A program made the position numbers and the translations under genes. A model generated the notes under the pieces. That model was given only the letters and a program-made list of their open reading frames with translations, searched no databases and was not told the origin of the DNA. Positions 37,476 through 48,900 of a stretch of DNA of 64,000 nt are shown here, in pieces (within the stretch, counting starts at the first letter, position 1; every line of letters begins with the position of its first letter). Origin of the DNA: JBKHBT01 sp046542255 (GTDB lineage: Bacteria > UBP14 > UBA6098 > JBKHBT01); contig JBKHBT010000005.1 of NCBI GenBank assembly GCA_046542255.1, positions 13,624 through 77,623 on the forward strand, given 5' to 3'.

Positions 37476-40400
37476 CTATTTTAGATTGCCTTTTCTATCA
37501 TATTTATCAAGATCGATGAAGTGATCTGTTGGCTTTTCAGGCCTATTAATTTCGTCGGGTGATTTCTGGGCTTCGTCAAGTCGTTTCCCTGAGAGCCTGA
37601 AGCTAAACCGGGCATCCTGCTTGCCCTGGATTGCTTTAACAGTTAGAAGCGAACCATCGACATTTGCCATGAGGATAGCTTCATCCTGTGCAGTTACCAA
37701 TGGTATAACTGTGCCTTCAGCAACACTGCGCCAGAATATCCATAGGTCAGAGCCTTCTGGCTGCTGAGCAAGATCGACAGTAAATTTGCCATTTTCGAGC
37801 TGGCCCTCGCTGATAATATCTATCCAGAAGCCGATATTTTCGGCCATCCATGTAACATAGAGCTGGCCATCGATTTGCATAGTTGGGTCAACTTTATTGG
37901 CATGGACAACATCGACATATAAATCATAACTACCCAGATTAACATCTTCAGTTGCGCCAGTGTATGGGACATAATTGCCTGTTAGTGTACTCGATTCAGC
38001 ATATCTGCCATCTAAATCCACAGCTACGTCACCACCGACATCCTGTTGCAGCGTAAGAACACCACTACCTGTATTGAAAATTAAATCTGTAACTGTTTCA
38101 TTGCCAATGACATGGTCTGCATCATTAACCTCGTCTGTGAATGAAGTGCCGGAGCCACCATCTGAGATTTCAATTGAAACGGTGCTTCCTGAGCGAGATG
38201 ATGAAAGGTTCTGAATTTCATTTGCTGGATCTGCATCTGCATCATTAACATTGTCAGTTCCAGGAGCCCATGATGAACCATTGTATTTTAATACTTGATT
38301 ACTTGCTGGTCCAGTAGATGATACCGTGACACCCTGCAAGCCATCGACTGTCGGGTTTGGATATGTGCCATTTAAGTCGCCGCCTGCTGTCCCAGTTGGC
38401 GGTGCGCCGATTACAGAGAGATTATCGGAACCGTCTATTGTTATCGAAGTCCCATCGACGTTTACATCGATGTGGTTTGTCTCAACGCTAATTCCTTCGC
38501 CATCGCCAATCTCTAAGTTTGCAGAAAAGCCATTACCTAAAGCATCATCAGATATACCACCAGTTAATCCATTACCCGCAGTGATTGTTGCGGTCTCATT
38601 TCCTTGCACGGCCGTACCGGCTGTAATGCCATAGTTTACATTAACGCCAGAACCATCAACTGTAATACCAGTGCCTGCATCGACAGAAACAGAGGCTGCC
38701 GAAGAGCCATCATATGTGAAATCATTAATACCATTGCCATCTGTGAGGTTGGATAAGCTGGCAGATTCAAGGCTGGAAATCGCTGTAGCATTGGCCTCTA
38801 TCTGAGCATCCAATTCATCCAGGCCTGTATGAACATTGCCTGCACTAATATAAGTAAAATCTGTTACCGTTGTTAATGGAACTTCAGTATCAACCTGGTC
38901 ATCATGATCAGAATCTGCTGCATTAACCCATTCGGTTCCATCATATTTAAGAACATGGCCTGAAGCTAAACCGCCAATTGTAACATCATTTAAATCTCCG
39001 AGATTATCATTGGTAATGTCATCTTCTTGAACCGGAATAACTACATCATAACTTGAAGAGCCTTCAGTAATTCTGAGAGTATTTGGTTCTCCAGAAGGTT
39101 CCCATGTAAGTGTTGATATTGCTTCATTAGTTGTACTATTATCTATATTGAATGTATTCCAATCAGAAGAAGTAAGGTAACCATCATTAGAACCATCAGC
39201 AGCAATCATTGTGATTTCAACATCGCCAGTAGTCGGTGAGATTGTTAGAGGCGTTGTTCCAGTTTCAGAAACCGAAGTTACTCCGCCGATTGCACTTGCA
39301 TCGACCAATGTCCAACTGGAGCCATTCCATTGCCATATTTCTCCAGATGTTGAACCATCGGCAAGTTCTGCTGCGCCAACGGCACCTGCTACAATATCGC
39401 CGGAAGCAGTAAGATCATTGGCATCGCTAAAATCATTTATATTTCCCGATGCATCGAGGGCATTGGCTGCGCCCCAATTAACCGAAAGAGCGGACCCAGC
39501 ACCAGCGCCATCACCATCGAGGCTTCCATCGGTTTCTACAACCTGTGTTCCCCAGTTATCGCCGACTCCGCCAGATGAGAAATCTGCATCGACTAAAGTC
39601 CATGCACTTCCATCCCATCCATAAACTTTACTAACTCCAGATGGGCCATCTGAAAGACCAAGAGGAGATGATGATGAACCATCGCCTTCAATTTCTGACT
39701 GAGTTGAAATCGATGTCAAATAACCTTCATCGGCATGATTCCCCCAGCCAGCTACTGTTGTAAAAGTATAATGATCGTCTGAAGAAAGATAGCCATCGTT
39801 ACTATTTGTGGCTTCTGGAATTGTTACCGGAGAGCCGGATGAGCCATCGCCAGTTATAGGAGCTGCTGTATTGACTGAGGAAGAAATTGCTGAACCATCG
39901 ACTGTAACCTGTCCGGAAGCATCGACAGATACACTGATGTCGCCGGAGCCTGTAAATGTAATCTCATCCGTACTGGATGATGCATTATAGGTAGTTGAAC
40001 CATCCGTAATAGAAGAAAAGATATCCTGGATTTCATTAGTAGGGTCGGCATCGTCATCATCGACATCGATAATTACAGTGCCGCCACCATCGCTAAGTGT
40101 GATTTCATGTCCAGTTCCATCGATTGATAGTGTCTGAAGTTCATTTGAAGGGTCAGCATCGTCATCATCGACTAATGCTGAAAGATCGACATCTTGATTG
40201 GAGCCATCTTCGATACCGATTGTTAAGGTTGTTCCCGTAAGGCCAGAGCCCTGAATATTTTGGTCATCAGTTCCAGCATTATCGAGCACAGAGAGATCGA
40301 CTGTTTCGCTTGTACCGTCTTCAATACCAATTGTCAATGTATTTGTTCCGCTATCGAATCCCGAACCAGAGATATTCTGGTCATCCGTATTATCCATAAA

Positions 40401-43199
40401 AGGTGATAAATCGACACCAGACCCATCAGTTATATTTAGTGTATTACCAGAAAGGGAAAGGTCTTGTTCATCCGTATTGACTTCAGAAATATCGATTGTT
40501 CCACCATCTTCAATTGTAATTTCATTTGTAGTAGCATTGTAAGAAATTATCTGGTCATCTGTACCAACGGCATCGGGTGCTATCCATTCGAAATTACTAC
40601 CGGTGCTAGCAAGTATATTGCCAGCGGTTCCACCTTCATTAAGATTATTCTGAAGCTGTCCATAGATCTTTGTATTTCCATTTTCTCTTACAGTGAAAAT
40701 TTCATCTGCCGTAGCATCGTGTTTGATATTGAATGTGCTACCAGTTCCAGAGCCATCCGAGTCGATAATTATATCGATACCGCTTGTTCCGCTAATATCG
40801 AAATTATTATCTGCACTAAATGTTCTGCCATCACCAGTAAGTGTGAGATTGCCATCGAATACACCATTGCCATCTGCCCAAAGGTTGCCGCCTTCAGTTA
40901 CATTGAAGACTTCTGTGTTGTGCCCATTGTGAATACGGAAACTTGCAGAACCGCTGTTGTCATTATCCAGTCGAACTTTAAGATCATGCGTGCTACTAAG
41001 TTGTAACATCGAGCTTGTTCCTGGGTTACCATAAATGGTGCCAGAAGCAACCTCAAGATCTGAAGCTATATTAAGAATTCCATCACCATCGGTGATCGAT
41101 GTACCACCAGCATCATTGCCGGATGTTAGAACTTCGGCAAGAGTTTGATCATCTGTTCCAGCATTATCCAATTCAGCGAGGTCGATATCCCAAATAGTGC
41201 CGGCTTCGGTAATGCTGAGTGTATGTGTACCATGTGTATAGCTTGCAGCAGTAATTATTTCATTATCATCTGCCATATCACCGTCTGCAGCGATATGTTC
41301 ATCTATTGCGGCCTGGACATTTGTTGCAGTTAGGTCAGATGTTGTATTATCGTATGGTACATCTGCGGCATCGACCTGATCGGCTCCAGAACCCCAGTCT
41401 ATATCGGAAGCTTGAACCGCGTCGTCTGTAATTGTTGGGTTTGGATATGTTCCAGTAAGGTCTCCGCCTGCTGCCTCACCATCATCGATGTAATTTGTGC
41501 TTACCCAGGCAGCATCTACTGCTATATCATCACTATTGACTGTAATACCAGTTCCTGCGCCGATATCTAAACTGATATCTGTATCGGCACCAGGAAGTAT
41601 ATCATCTGCGCCACCTGTTAAACCATCACCTGCGACCAGATCGCCATTTTGTGTTAGAGAAACATCCACGGTACCAGTAGTCGGTGATACGACAATTGGT
41701 GCAGTTCCCGTAACTTCATTGACTCCACCGATAACTGATGGACTAGTCCACTCAAAGCCTCCGGATGCATTGTCATAACTCAAAACATAATTATCTTCGG
41801 ATGCTGTTCCATGAGATAGCATCTTAAGATCGATCTCTTCGATAGTTCCATCTAAGATTTCAGTAGATTCTATTGTTTGGCCGAGAACAGAGATTTCACC
41901 ATTTGAATTTGGCAAGGTATATTCGACATCGGTCGCGAAAGAAGCATTCTGGAAAGTTGCGAATGTAGATGCACCAGTAGGAATTCTAATACTTCCATCA
42001 TCATCGATGCGTAGATTTTCATTTGCTACCCACGCACTTGTTCCACTGTCCCAATGTAGGGCAGCTCCGTCATTGGTAGCCGAAGGTAATACATCGCCAT
42101 AGGCTTCATCGATTTCGCCTATTGCTTCATAGACATTGTCGATACCACCAACAATATTGTAACCATCACCACCGGGATCGGGGAATGTTGTGGGTGCAGT
42201 TGCACCAACAGCCTCAGATAAACTAACAAGGCCCCAGGGCGAAGCACCTAAACCAATTTGGTAATCACCGCTAGCTTCAACGGCTACTTCTGCATTCTCT
42301 CCAACACGAAATATACCATTGTCATCACCATCATGAATCATAAAATTCTCTATTGCAGCATCCGTGTCTCTGTCTAATTGTATATGAACACCTTGATTAG
42401 AGTAAATCCTGGCATCGCTATTAATCCATAAGTCGCCTTCGCTTCGTATTGCAGGGCCGGCTCCAGCATTTTCTGCATGTATAGCAGCGAAATTATCCGG
42501 GTCTTGCTGATTCACATATAGCCCTCTATAGCCTGTTCCAGAAGATTCATCATTTGGTATGGTAATAGTAACAGGGCCTGAATCATCGATATTTATTGTT
42601 TCACCAGCATTATAGGCATCATTCAATGATATCGATGATGACACTGTCGTTATTGCAGCATCGAGATCGGCTAAGGCATCATGTACATTTTCTGATTCTG
42701 TGTCAATATATGAAGATGATACAAACTCGGTGAGTGGAACTTCTGTATCATTGGGGTCTCCACCACCGCCGCCTGTGTGGACATTGATCAGAACCTTGAA
42801 TTCTGAGCCTCCTGAATTCTCTAATGCTGTACCTAAAACGAATCCATCGGGATTATTGTCTAAATCTGTGACTTTGCCCAAAGGCGCAGTAACGATTTTA
42901 TCGCCGGGTGCAATTGCAATAGACCCATATTCATCAGAAGGCCTTACCGTAACAATACCACTTGCTGCGACAAGATATCTATCCGATGCACCATCTACCG
43001 AAGAGACAGAAATAATAATTCCAACAGGAATATCATCTGCGCCACAAGTATCGATAACAAATGCACTTTCCAGTTTGACAACCGCACCGAGGTCTAAATC
43101 ATAAGTATCGCTTCCGGTAAAAGGATTTCGCATTATCTGGCCAAATGCTAAAGAGGCCAGAAGTATCAAAATAAATATAATTACTCTTGAATTCTTCAT
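37476..43199 (-). CDS. 1907-residue secreted, phage-tail-fibre-like protein
   Basis: The protein has a signal peptide (VIIFILILLASLAFG) followed by about 1700 residues of Asp/Gly/Thr-rich repeats. Recurrent elements include GTDDQNI, DLSALVDDDDADPSNE, NEIQ, ITVNSDDIAVDA and two GGDLxGTYPNPT units. These are typical of long tail fibres and of large fibre-like proteins in Bacteroidetes. The last 170 residues are different: a compact hydrophobic domain (YVTWMAENIGFWIDII, LWIFWRSVAEG) and a charged tail ending DRKGNLK. No type-IX sorting motif is present. Its start overlaps the stop of the upstream gene by four bases (ATGA), so the two are coupled. An adhesin or surface fibre is the best reading. 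Confidence 0.7.
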   Translation of the reverse strand: MKNSRVIIFILILLASLAFGQIMRNPFTGSDTYDLDLGAVVKLESAFVIDTCGADDIPVGIIISVSSVDGASDRYLVAASGIVTVRPSDEYGSIAIAPGDKIVTAPLGKVTDLDNNPDGFVLGTALENSGGSEFKVLINVHTGGGGGDPNDTEVPLTEFVSSSYIDTESENVHDALADLDAAITTVSSSISLNDAYNAGETINIDDSGPVTITIPNDESSGTGYRGLYVNQQDPDNFAAIHAENAGAGPAIRSEGDLWINSDARIYSNQGVHIQLDRDTDAAIENFMIHDGDDNGIFRVGENAEVAVEASGDYQIGLGASPWGLVSLSEAVGATAPTTFPDPGGDGYNIVGGIDNVYEAIGEIDEAYGDVLPSATNDGAALHWDSGTSAWVANENLRIDDDGSIRIPTGASTFATFQNASFATDVEYTLPNSNGEISVLGQTIESTEILDGTIEEIDLKMLSHGTASEDNYVLSYDNASGGFEWTSPSVIGGVNEVTGTAPIVVSPTTGTVDVSLTQNGDLVAGDGLTGGADDILPGADTDISLDIGAGTGITVNSDDIAVDAAWVSTNYIDDGEAAGGDLTGTYPNPTITDDAVQASDIDWGSGADQVDAADVPYDNTTSDLTATNVQAAIDEHIAADGDMADDNEIITAASYTHGTHTLSITEAGTIWDIDLAELDNAGTDDQTLAEVLTSGNDAGGTSITDGDGILNIASDLEVASGTIYGNPGTSSMLQLSSTHDLKVRLDNDNSGSASFRIHNGHNTEVFNVTEGGNLWADGNGVFDGNLTLTGDGRTFSADNNFDISGTSGIDIIIDSDGSGTGSTFNIKHDATADEIFTVRENGNTKIYGQLQNNLNEGGTAGNILASTGSNFEWIAPDAVGTDDQIISYNATTNEITIEDGGTIDISEVNTDEQDLSLSGNTLNITDGSGVDLSPFMDNTDDQNISGSGFDSGTNTLTIGIEDGTSETVDLSVLDNAGTDDQNIQGSGLTGTTLTIGIEDGSNQDVDLSALVDDDDADPSNELQTLSIDGTGHEITLSDGGGTVIIDVDDDDADPTNEIQDIFSSITDGSTTYNASSSTDEITFTGSGDISVSVDASGQVTVDGSAISSSVNTAAPITGDGSSGSPVTIPEATNSNDGYLSSDDHYTFTTVAGWGNHADEGYLTSISTQSEIEGDGSSSSPLGLSDGPSGVSKVYGWDGSAWTLVDADFSSGGVGDNWGTQVVETDGSLDGDGAGAGSALSVNWGAANALDASGNINDFSDANDLTASGDIVAGAVGAAELADGSTSGEIWQWNGSSWTLVDASAIGGVTSVSETGTTPLTISPTTGDVEITMIAADGSNDGYLTSSDWNTFNIDNSTTNEAISTLTWEPSGEPNTLRITEGSSSYDVVIPVQEDDITNDNLGDLNDVTIGGLASGHVLKYDGTEWVNAADSDHDDQVDTEVPLTTVTDFTYISAGNVHTGLDELDAQIEANATAISSLESASLSNLTDGNGINDFTYDGSSAASVSVDAGTGITVDGSGVNVNYGITAGTAVQGNETATITAGNGLTGGISDDALGNGFSANLEIGDGEGISVETNHIDVNVDGTSITIDGSDNLSVIGAPPTGTAGGDLNGTYPNPTVDGLQGVTVSSTGPASNQVLKYNGSSWAPGTDNVNDADADPANEIQNLSSSRSGSTVSIEISDGGSGTSFTDEVNDADHVIGNETVTDLIFNTGSGVLTLQQDVGGDVAVDLDGRYAESSTLTGNYVPYTGATEDVNLGSYDLYVDVVHANKVDPTMQIDGQLYVTWMAENIGFWIDIISEGQLENGKFTVDLAQQPEGSDLWIFWRSVAEGTVIPLVTAQDEAILMANVDGSLLTVKAIQGKQDARFSFRLSGKRLDEAQKSPDEINRPEKPTDHFIDLDKYDRKGNLK

Positions 43200-43849
43200 T
43201 TCTTGCTCCCTGTATTATTGATTTCTATTATCTGAAGATTTCTTTCATTAACCAAAGCCCTGTAACTCGAAGCATCGATGCGATATTCTATCGAGTATTG
43301 GTGAGATCCTTCGGTGGGTGTATCGGTATAGTTAAGCGCAATTGTCATATCATGATAAAATGCAGTATTAGTCTGAAGATTTACAGTACGAGAAGTAAGT
43401 TTTTTATCATCTCTGACAAGGCGAATAGTAACTTCAGGCCCTAAATAACCCGGTACCTTGTCAGATATATTGCAACTAAAATTGATAAAAATAATACTAT
43501 TGTTATCAGAATTTTGATCGATTGTAATTTCCATGTCATTTAATTTTGTCCATGAAGTTTCCGAAAGAATCACATCGTCATCTGCATTTACCCAATCTGC
43601 AAAGCCAGTAAATAGATTTTGAAGATTTCTGGTATTATCGAATGTCATGTCGATTGTTTCTTTCGATGTAGAAATCGGTGAATCCTCGAATCGCAAATCT
43701 CGATTGAATTCATTTTGGGAAGTACCAATTTCAATATTATTCAATTGTGTGGCATAACTTGCCAAAACAATCAATAAGATTAAGACATTTAGATATTTAG
43801 TTCTCAATTTAACCACCTTTTTATACAATTCAGAAAGTTTCTTTTTCAT
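43196..43849 (-). CDS. Membrane-anchored jelly-roll-like protein coupled to the fibre gene
   Basis: The 217-residue protein has one N-terminal membrane or signal segment (LNVLILLIVLASYA, about 20-33). A C-terminal beta domain (about 85-215) contains SWTKLNDMEITI, IIFINFSCNI, TIRLVRDDKKL and SYEYR-like strands. This strand pattern resembles the trimeric jelly-roll domain seen in some phage head or tail fibres (W-x-xL-xxMxxTI, then VRLVRDG). The stop overlaps the start of the 1907-residue fibre-like gene, which implies a joint product. Function beyond that is inference. Confidence 0.6.
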   Translation of the reverse strand: MKKKLSELYKKVVKLRTKYLNVLILLIVLASYATQLNNIEIGTSQNEFNRDLRFEDSPISTSKETIDMTFDNTRNLQNLFTGFADWVNADDDVILSETSWTKLNDMEITIDQNSDNNSIIFINFSCNISDKVPGYLGPEVTIRLVRDDKKLTSRTVNLQTNTAFYHDMTIALNYTDTPTEGSHQYSIEYRIDASSYRALVNERNLQIIEINNTGSKK

Positions 43850-44225
43850 TATATATATTACAGTAAGATTTCTAATTGTCGAGTTTTTTTTTCATTTTAA
43901 TCACTATTAAGAAAAGCAATTTAAGCAGGAAAAATAAGATTAAATGTACATTAATACCATTCCAATATCCTTATCAGCATTGGTCTTATTTAAAAAAAGA
44001 ATTTTAAAACTAATAAAACCTGGTTTCTTGCTTTAAATTGCCAGATCTTTTTCCAATGTGTAGATTATAGCTAATTATTGTTATTAAGTCAAGCTAAAAT
44101 CAGTCAGTATATTGGTTTTTTTCTCTTTCAGGTTAATATTAATTAAGTTGTAATTATTTATTTTTTTATCCTTTTTCTAATCAAATATTCTATTATATTT
44201 TTCTTTTGGCTAAAAAGGAGGAAAT
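43850..44225. other. Divergent AT-rich intergenic region
   Basis: This 376-base AT-rich region separates the fibre operon (-) from pgi (+) and must hold both promoters. I could not call individual -35/-10 boxes with confidence. No repeat, RNA gene or small frame with a ribosome binding site was seen, apart from AAAGGAGG just before pgi. Confidence 0.5.
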
Positions 44226-45884
44226 ATGCTGAGCAAACATATGCCATTAGAGACAAAAGCGTGGAAAAAATTAGAAGAAATTCACGAAAAGAAGTTGACT
44301 ATCCACATGAAAGATCTTTTCAGTAAAGATGGAAGTCGGTTTGAAAAATTTTCGATAGAATTCGAAAATATTTTTATCGATTACTCCAAGAATATTATAG
44401 ATAAGGAAGTTCTGGATGCGCTTTTCGACCTTGCAGAGGAAATGAATTTGAAGGACTCTATCGAAAAGATGTTTACTGGCGACAAAATCAATGAAACCGA
44501 GGGCCGTGCAGTACTTCATACCGCACTTCGCAATTTCTCTGGGAATCCCGTATATGTCGATGGCGAGAATATCATGCCGAATGTGAAAAAAGTCAATAAA
44601 CAAATGAAAGAGTTTACTGATAATCTTCATTCAGGAGCATGGAAAGGCTATACTGGCAAGAAAATAACCGATATAATAAATATCGGAATAGGCGGCTCCG
44701 ACCTTGGGCCTTACATGGTTACAGAAGCTCTGAAGCCATATCAAAAAGAAGATATCGATGTCCATTTTGTGTCGAATGTAGATGGTACACACATTGCCGA
44801 GACATTGAAAAAAATCAACCCGGAGACTTCGCTTTTTCTAATTGCATCTAAATCCTTCACAACACAGGAAACAATGACCAATGCCAATACTGCAAGACAA
44901 TGGTTTCTCGATTCTGCCAAAGATAAAAAATTTATTGCAAAGCATTTCATAGCGATTTCTACGAATGAAAAAGGCGTGGCTGAATTCGGAATCGACACCG
45001 ACAATATGTTCGTGTTTTGGGATTGGGTCGGTGGAAGATATTCACTATGGTCGGCTATTGGCCTTTCGATTTCCCTTGCAATCGGCTATGATAATTTCGA
45101 AAAACTATTAAAGGGTGCATATAAAATGGATATGCATTTCAGATCGCAGCCTTTTGAAAATAATATCCCCATTATACTAGCTTTGATTGGAATATGGTAT
45201 AATAATTTCTTCGATGCCGAGTCACATGCAATTTTGCCTTATGATCAATATATGCACCGTTTCGCTGCCTATTTCCAGCAGGGTGATATGGAATCCAATG
45301 GCAAATCCATCGGCCGAGATGGCGAAATAATAGATTATCAAACTGGCCCAATAATCTGGGGAGAACCCGGAACCAATGGACAACATGCATTCTACCAGCT
45401 AATCCATCAGGGCACAAAGCTAATCCCATGTGATTTCCTTGCGCCGGCAATTAGCCATAACCCAATTGGCGACCATCATAAAAAATTGCTATCGAATTTC
45501 TTCGCACAGACCGAAGCTCTTATGAATGGCAAAGAAAAATGCGAAGTAATAGAAGAAATGAAAACCGAAGGCAAAAGCAAAAAACAAATCGAAATGCTTG
45601 CTTCATATAGAACTTTCGAAGGAAACAGGCCGACAAATTCGGTTTTATTTGAGAAACTCACGCCAGAGACACTCGGCAGCCTTATTGCCATGTATGAACA
45701 CAAGATTTTCGTACAGGGCGTGATTTGGAATATCTTCAGCTTCGACCAATGGGGAGTCGAGCTTGGGAAAAAACTCGCCAGAGCAATTCTACCCGAGCTG
45801 GAAAAATCCCAAAAAATCGAAAGCCACGATAGTTCGACCAATGGACTTATTAATAAGTACTTTCTATATCGCAAAAATTCATGA
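44226..45884 (+). CDS. pgi: Glucose-6-phosphate isomerase
   Basis: The 552-residue enzyme interconverts glucose 6-phosphate and fructose 6-phosphate. It is the large proteobacterial/eukaryotic-type PGI. NIGIGGSDLGPYMV forms the phosphate site, SKSFTTQETMTNA and VGGRYSLWSAIGLSIS follow, and GEPGTNGQHAFYQLIHQGT and FDQWGVELGKKLA are present near the C-terminus. Length and motif order are normal. AAAGGAGG lies six bases before the ATG. It is a single gene, convergent with the subtilase. Confidence 0.98.
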   Translation: MLSKHMPLETKAWKKLEEIHEKKLTIHMKDLFSKDGSRFEKFSIEFENIFIDYSKNIIDKEVLDALFDLAEEMNLKDSIEKMFTGDKINETEGRAVLHTALRNFSGNPVYVDGENIMPNVKKVNKQMKEFTDNLHSGAWKGYTGKKITDIINIGIGGSDLGPYMVTEALKPYQKEDIDVHFVSNVDGTHIAETLKKINPETSLFLIASKSFTTQETMTNANTARQWFLDSAKDKKFIAKHFIAISTNEKGVAEFGIDTDNMFVFWDWVGGRYSLWSAIGLSISLAIGYDNFEKLLKGAYKMDMHFRSQPFENNIPIILALIGIWYNNFFDAESHAILPYDQYMHRFAAYFQQGDMESNGKSIGRDGEIIDYQTGPIIWGEPGTNGQHAFYQLIHQGTKLIPCDFLAPAISHNPIGDHHKKLLSNFFAQTEALMNGKEKCEVIEEMKTEGKSKKQIEMLASYRTFEGNRPTNSVLFEKLTPETLGSLIAMYEHKIFVQGVIWNIFSFDQWGVELGKKLARAILPELEKSQKIESHDSSTNGLINKYFLYRKNS

Positions 45885-45983
45885 TCACCATGGTGTCTGA
45901 GCGAAGTCGAAGCCATAAAAAAATTGCAGCAAAAATAATCCATTTAGATATTTCGAGTAAAAGCAAAGATTTTTTCAAAAGCC

Positions 45984-48900
45984 TCATTTGATATAAAGCG
46001 CCCGTGAAATTATATGCTTCTTTCCATCATTTGCAGATATAATATAGACCCCCGAAGGAAGGTTCTTATCAGGATTCCAGACAATGCTGCTTGATTTTCC
46101 AGTATTTAGTTCTGTAACTATCCTACCATTGTGATCACGGATTTGGATATTTGCTGAAATGCCGGTTTCTATGCTAATAGCAGAATTGAATGGATTCGGT
46201 GATGTTATCAATAACAGTTGTTCTGGTTTTTCTGCTTTGGCTTCTTGGACTGCTTCGCCTGGATTCCAATTTACGCCCCAGTCATATAGATTCGGTTCTT
46301 CTTCTCCATCTGCAAAGATATCGGCTCTAAGCCTGATTGTATCGATTTCTGTGGGTAATAAAGCGAGATTAATTATTCCTGTTTCACCATCGGTAGTCGC
46401 ACTTGCAAAGTCGCCCCAGACGCCGCCAGTTTTCACCTGGACAGTTATTATGATCGAATCACCAGCTTCCTGTGTCCAAAAGGCTCTGTCGAAACCATCG
46501 CCTTCTGGATTATCGCTCGATATAATCGGATTTGAAACGATGTATCCATAGTTATCGCCGCTTGTGCCGACTTTATAATCATCGTAGAATGTCTGGCAGT
46601 AGAATGGGTCTGTCCAGCCGAGATTGAATGTGCCAATTCGAAGCTCTTCGATATTCTCTGGTGCTCCACCTGTAAATGGATACGGGCCAAAAACATCTGT
46701 TCCATCGATTGTGCAATATATCTCATCTGCCTCACAGTCGAAATCGAGGCGATAGTGATGCCATTCAGCCGGGTCTATCTCGACAAGATTATGCCTTGAT
46801 ACGCCATCCCACAGAGCCACATAGCCCTCGCGATTGTAAACCTGGCTTTTTCTTTCATCATCTTTGTACAATGTGATAATAAATGACTGATCATCTGAAT
46901 CGGATGTGAGGGACCAACCTTCGATATATCCTGCTTCAAGTGGCTCGAAATTGATATTTACCCATGACATTTCTCTCCAGCTATCATCATGTATAAATAA
47001 AGACTGATTAGCGGAATGATAGATATCGCGGCTTAGTGAGTAGAATTCTCCCCATGTAGTCCAGAATGATTCAAATTCTTCTACAGAATCATATCTCTCG
47101 AAATCCTCATCGATAAGTATCATTTCGGCACGAAGAGTCATCTGGTCATGGTCTTCTACGGCATCATAATCTTCCGCATTTGTAAATTGCTGGCCAGTAG
47201 TCTGATACCATGAAGCTACCGAGTCATCGCTGCCTATCGTAAAGCTCCTTGGATGAGTCCAATTGCTATATGTAATACCGTCATAGGCTCTAACCCGCCA
47301 CCAGTATGTGCCATCTTCCAGCGGTGTTTCGAAATTGAAAGATATCGCCTCGCCAGTTCCTTCTTCGACCGGGAAAGCGCCGCCAGTGAAACCAATAGCA
47401 CTTTCATCGGTTCTAAAGATAGCGATCGGATCGCCAAAATCGGCGCTATCATCATATTCTAAGACGAAATGCAAATCATGGCCATCGCCATCTTCTGGAA
47501 CCTGCCAGATTAATTCAGGTTGTGGATCGTCTATTCTGGCATTGTCGAAAAGCCAGTTGGAATATATCGGCGCTTCCGGCCTGTCATTTGGGATTCCTTC
47601 GGAAATATCGCCCGACATTACAAGTGCAAATCTCTGTGGGCTATGAGCAATTCTGGAAGCTTCGACAGTAACCACAATCAATGCGCCCGGGACAGGATCG
47701 AGCCAAACCACCTCATCACGGTTTATTCTATCGGCCGAACCTCCAGTAATTGACCTTGCACCCGATGAAGCAAATACATTGCCTCGATAGACATTGTCTT
47801 CGATAGACACAATAAGATCCAGGTCATTTACGCCGGGTGTTCCCGCTGCCGGAGAACCGGGATAATCGCTATATGAGAGTACAATTTTGATTGGCTGGGT
47901 TTCGGATTCACCGCATTGGACATAGAAATCACGTATATCTCCAGTAGAATTGAAACCTGTTATCTCATCATGTACCATTAGCTTTCTTTCATCGGTGCCA
48001 TAATCATCATCGAAATACATGCAATCATCGAGGACAACTCTTCCCCAGCCCTGGCCATTCGAAGGAGCATGTTGCACTCCGTCATCGCCAATTTCGCTTA
48101 TTGTGTATCTTCCTGTCATATTTCTTGTGCCATTTATAAGCATAGCCTTCATGAGCGCGCCAGAAGGAAACATTCTATTTTCGATTTGTGGGCTTCCTGT
48201 CGGATAGTAGCCTTCCATGAAATATTGTCTTATAAGGGCAGTTAATCCTGCGGCTGTTGGGCAAGCCATCGAAGTACCGCCCATTTTGCGAATGCTCGTA
48301 TGTCCGCCTGAGCCGCCATCGACATTGTCTGCGCTCCAGATATTCCATCCACCAGGAACCGAGATATTTGGTTTGAGCAAACCTTCATCGGTTGGGCCAT
48401 GTGAAGAAAATGGAGCCATATTTTCTGGGTCTGCACCATCACCGGAGCCATGTGCGCTCCAATCGCTGCCACCACTTCCAAAACCAGTCTCGGTAGCTCC
48501 CACAGAGACTATATTCTTGGAGCAATTGTATGTAGCAACACGCGCAGGCGATGAGCCATTATTATCATTTCCAGCAGCAAATAAAATGATGAAATCCTGG
48601 TAGAAATACATAAATTCATCGCATTCTTGAGCATTGGAATTATAATAGTTTGGCCGCGAACTACCATAGGAATTAGAATGAATAAAAGCGCCACAATTTC
48701 TAGCATATTGGAACATTGTATTCATATCGGTCGGCGTATAGATTCCCGATGTACCATCAGCACCATCGGTGACAACCAGTCGGCATAAAGGTGCCATTCC
48801 ATCGGCGGCATCATATATACCGTCCATTGGGTCATTGGCGTAATTGTTTCCACCTATCGATCCACCAACGTGGGTTCCGTGGCCATGCATTTCTTCATCG

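Noticed and set aside
40464..41006. Open frame of 180 codons on the plus strand inside the fibre gene
   Set aside because: It is antisense to the Asp/Gly/Thr-rich repeats of 37476-43199 and its composition is that of a mirrored repeat. The minus frame has the signal peptide and family-like repeats.
45886..45895. Palindrome CACCATGGTG after pgi
   Set aside because: Ten bases without loop, T run or second copy; not enough to call a terminator or operator.
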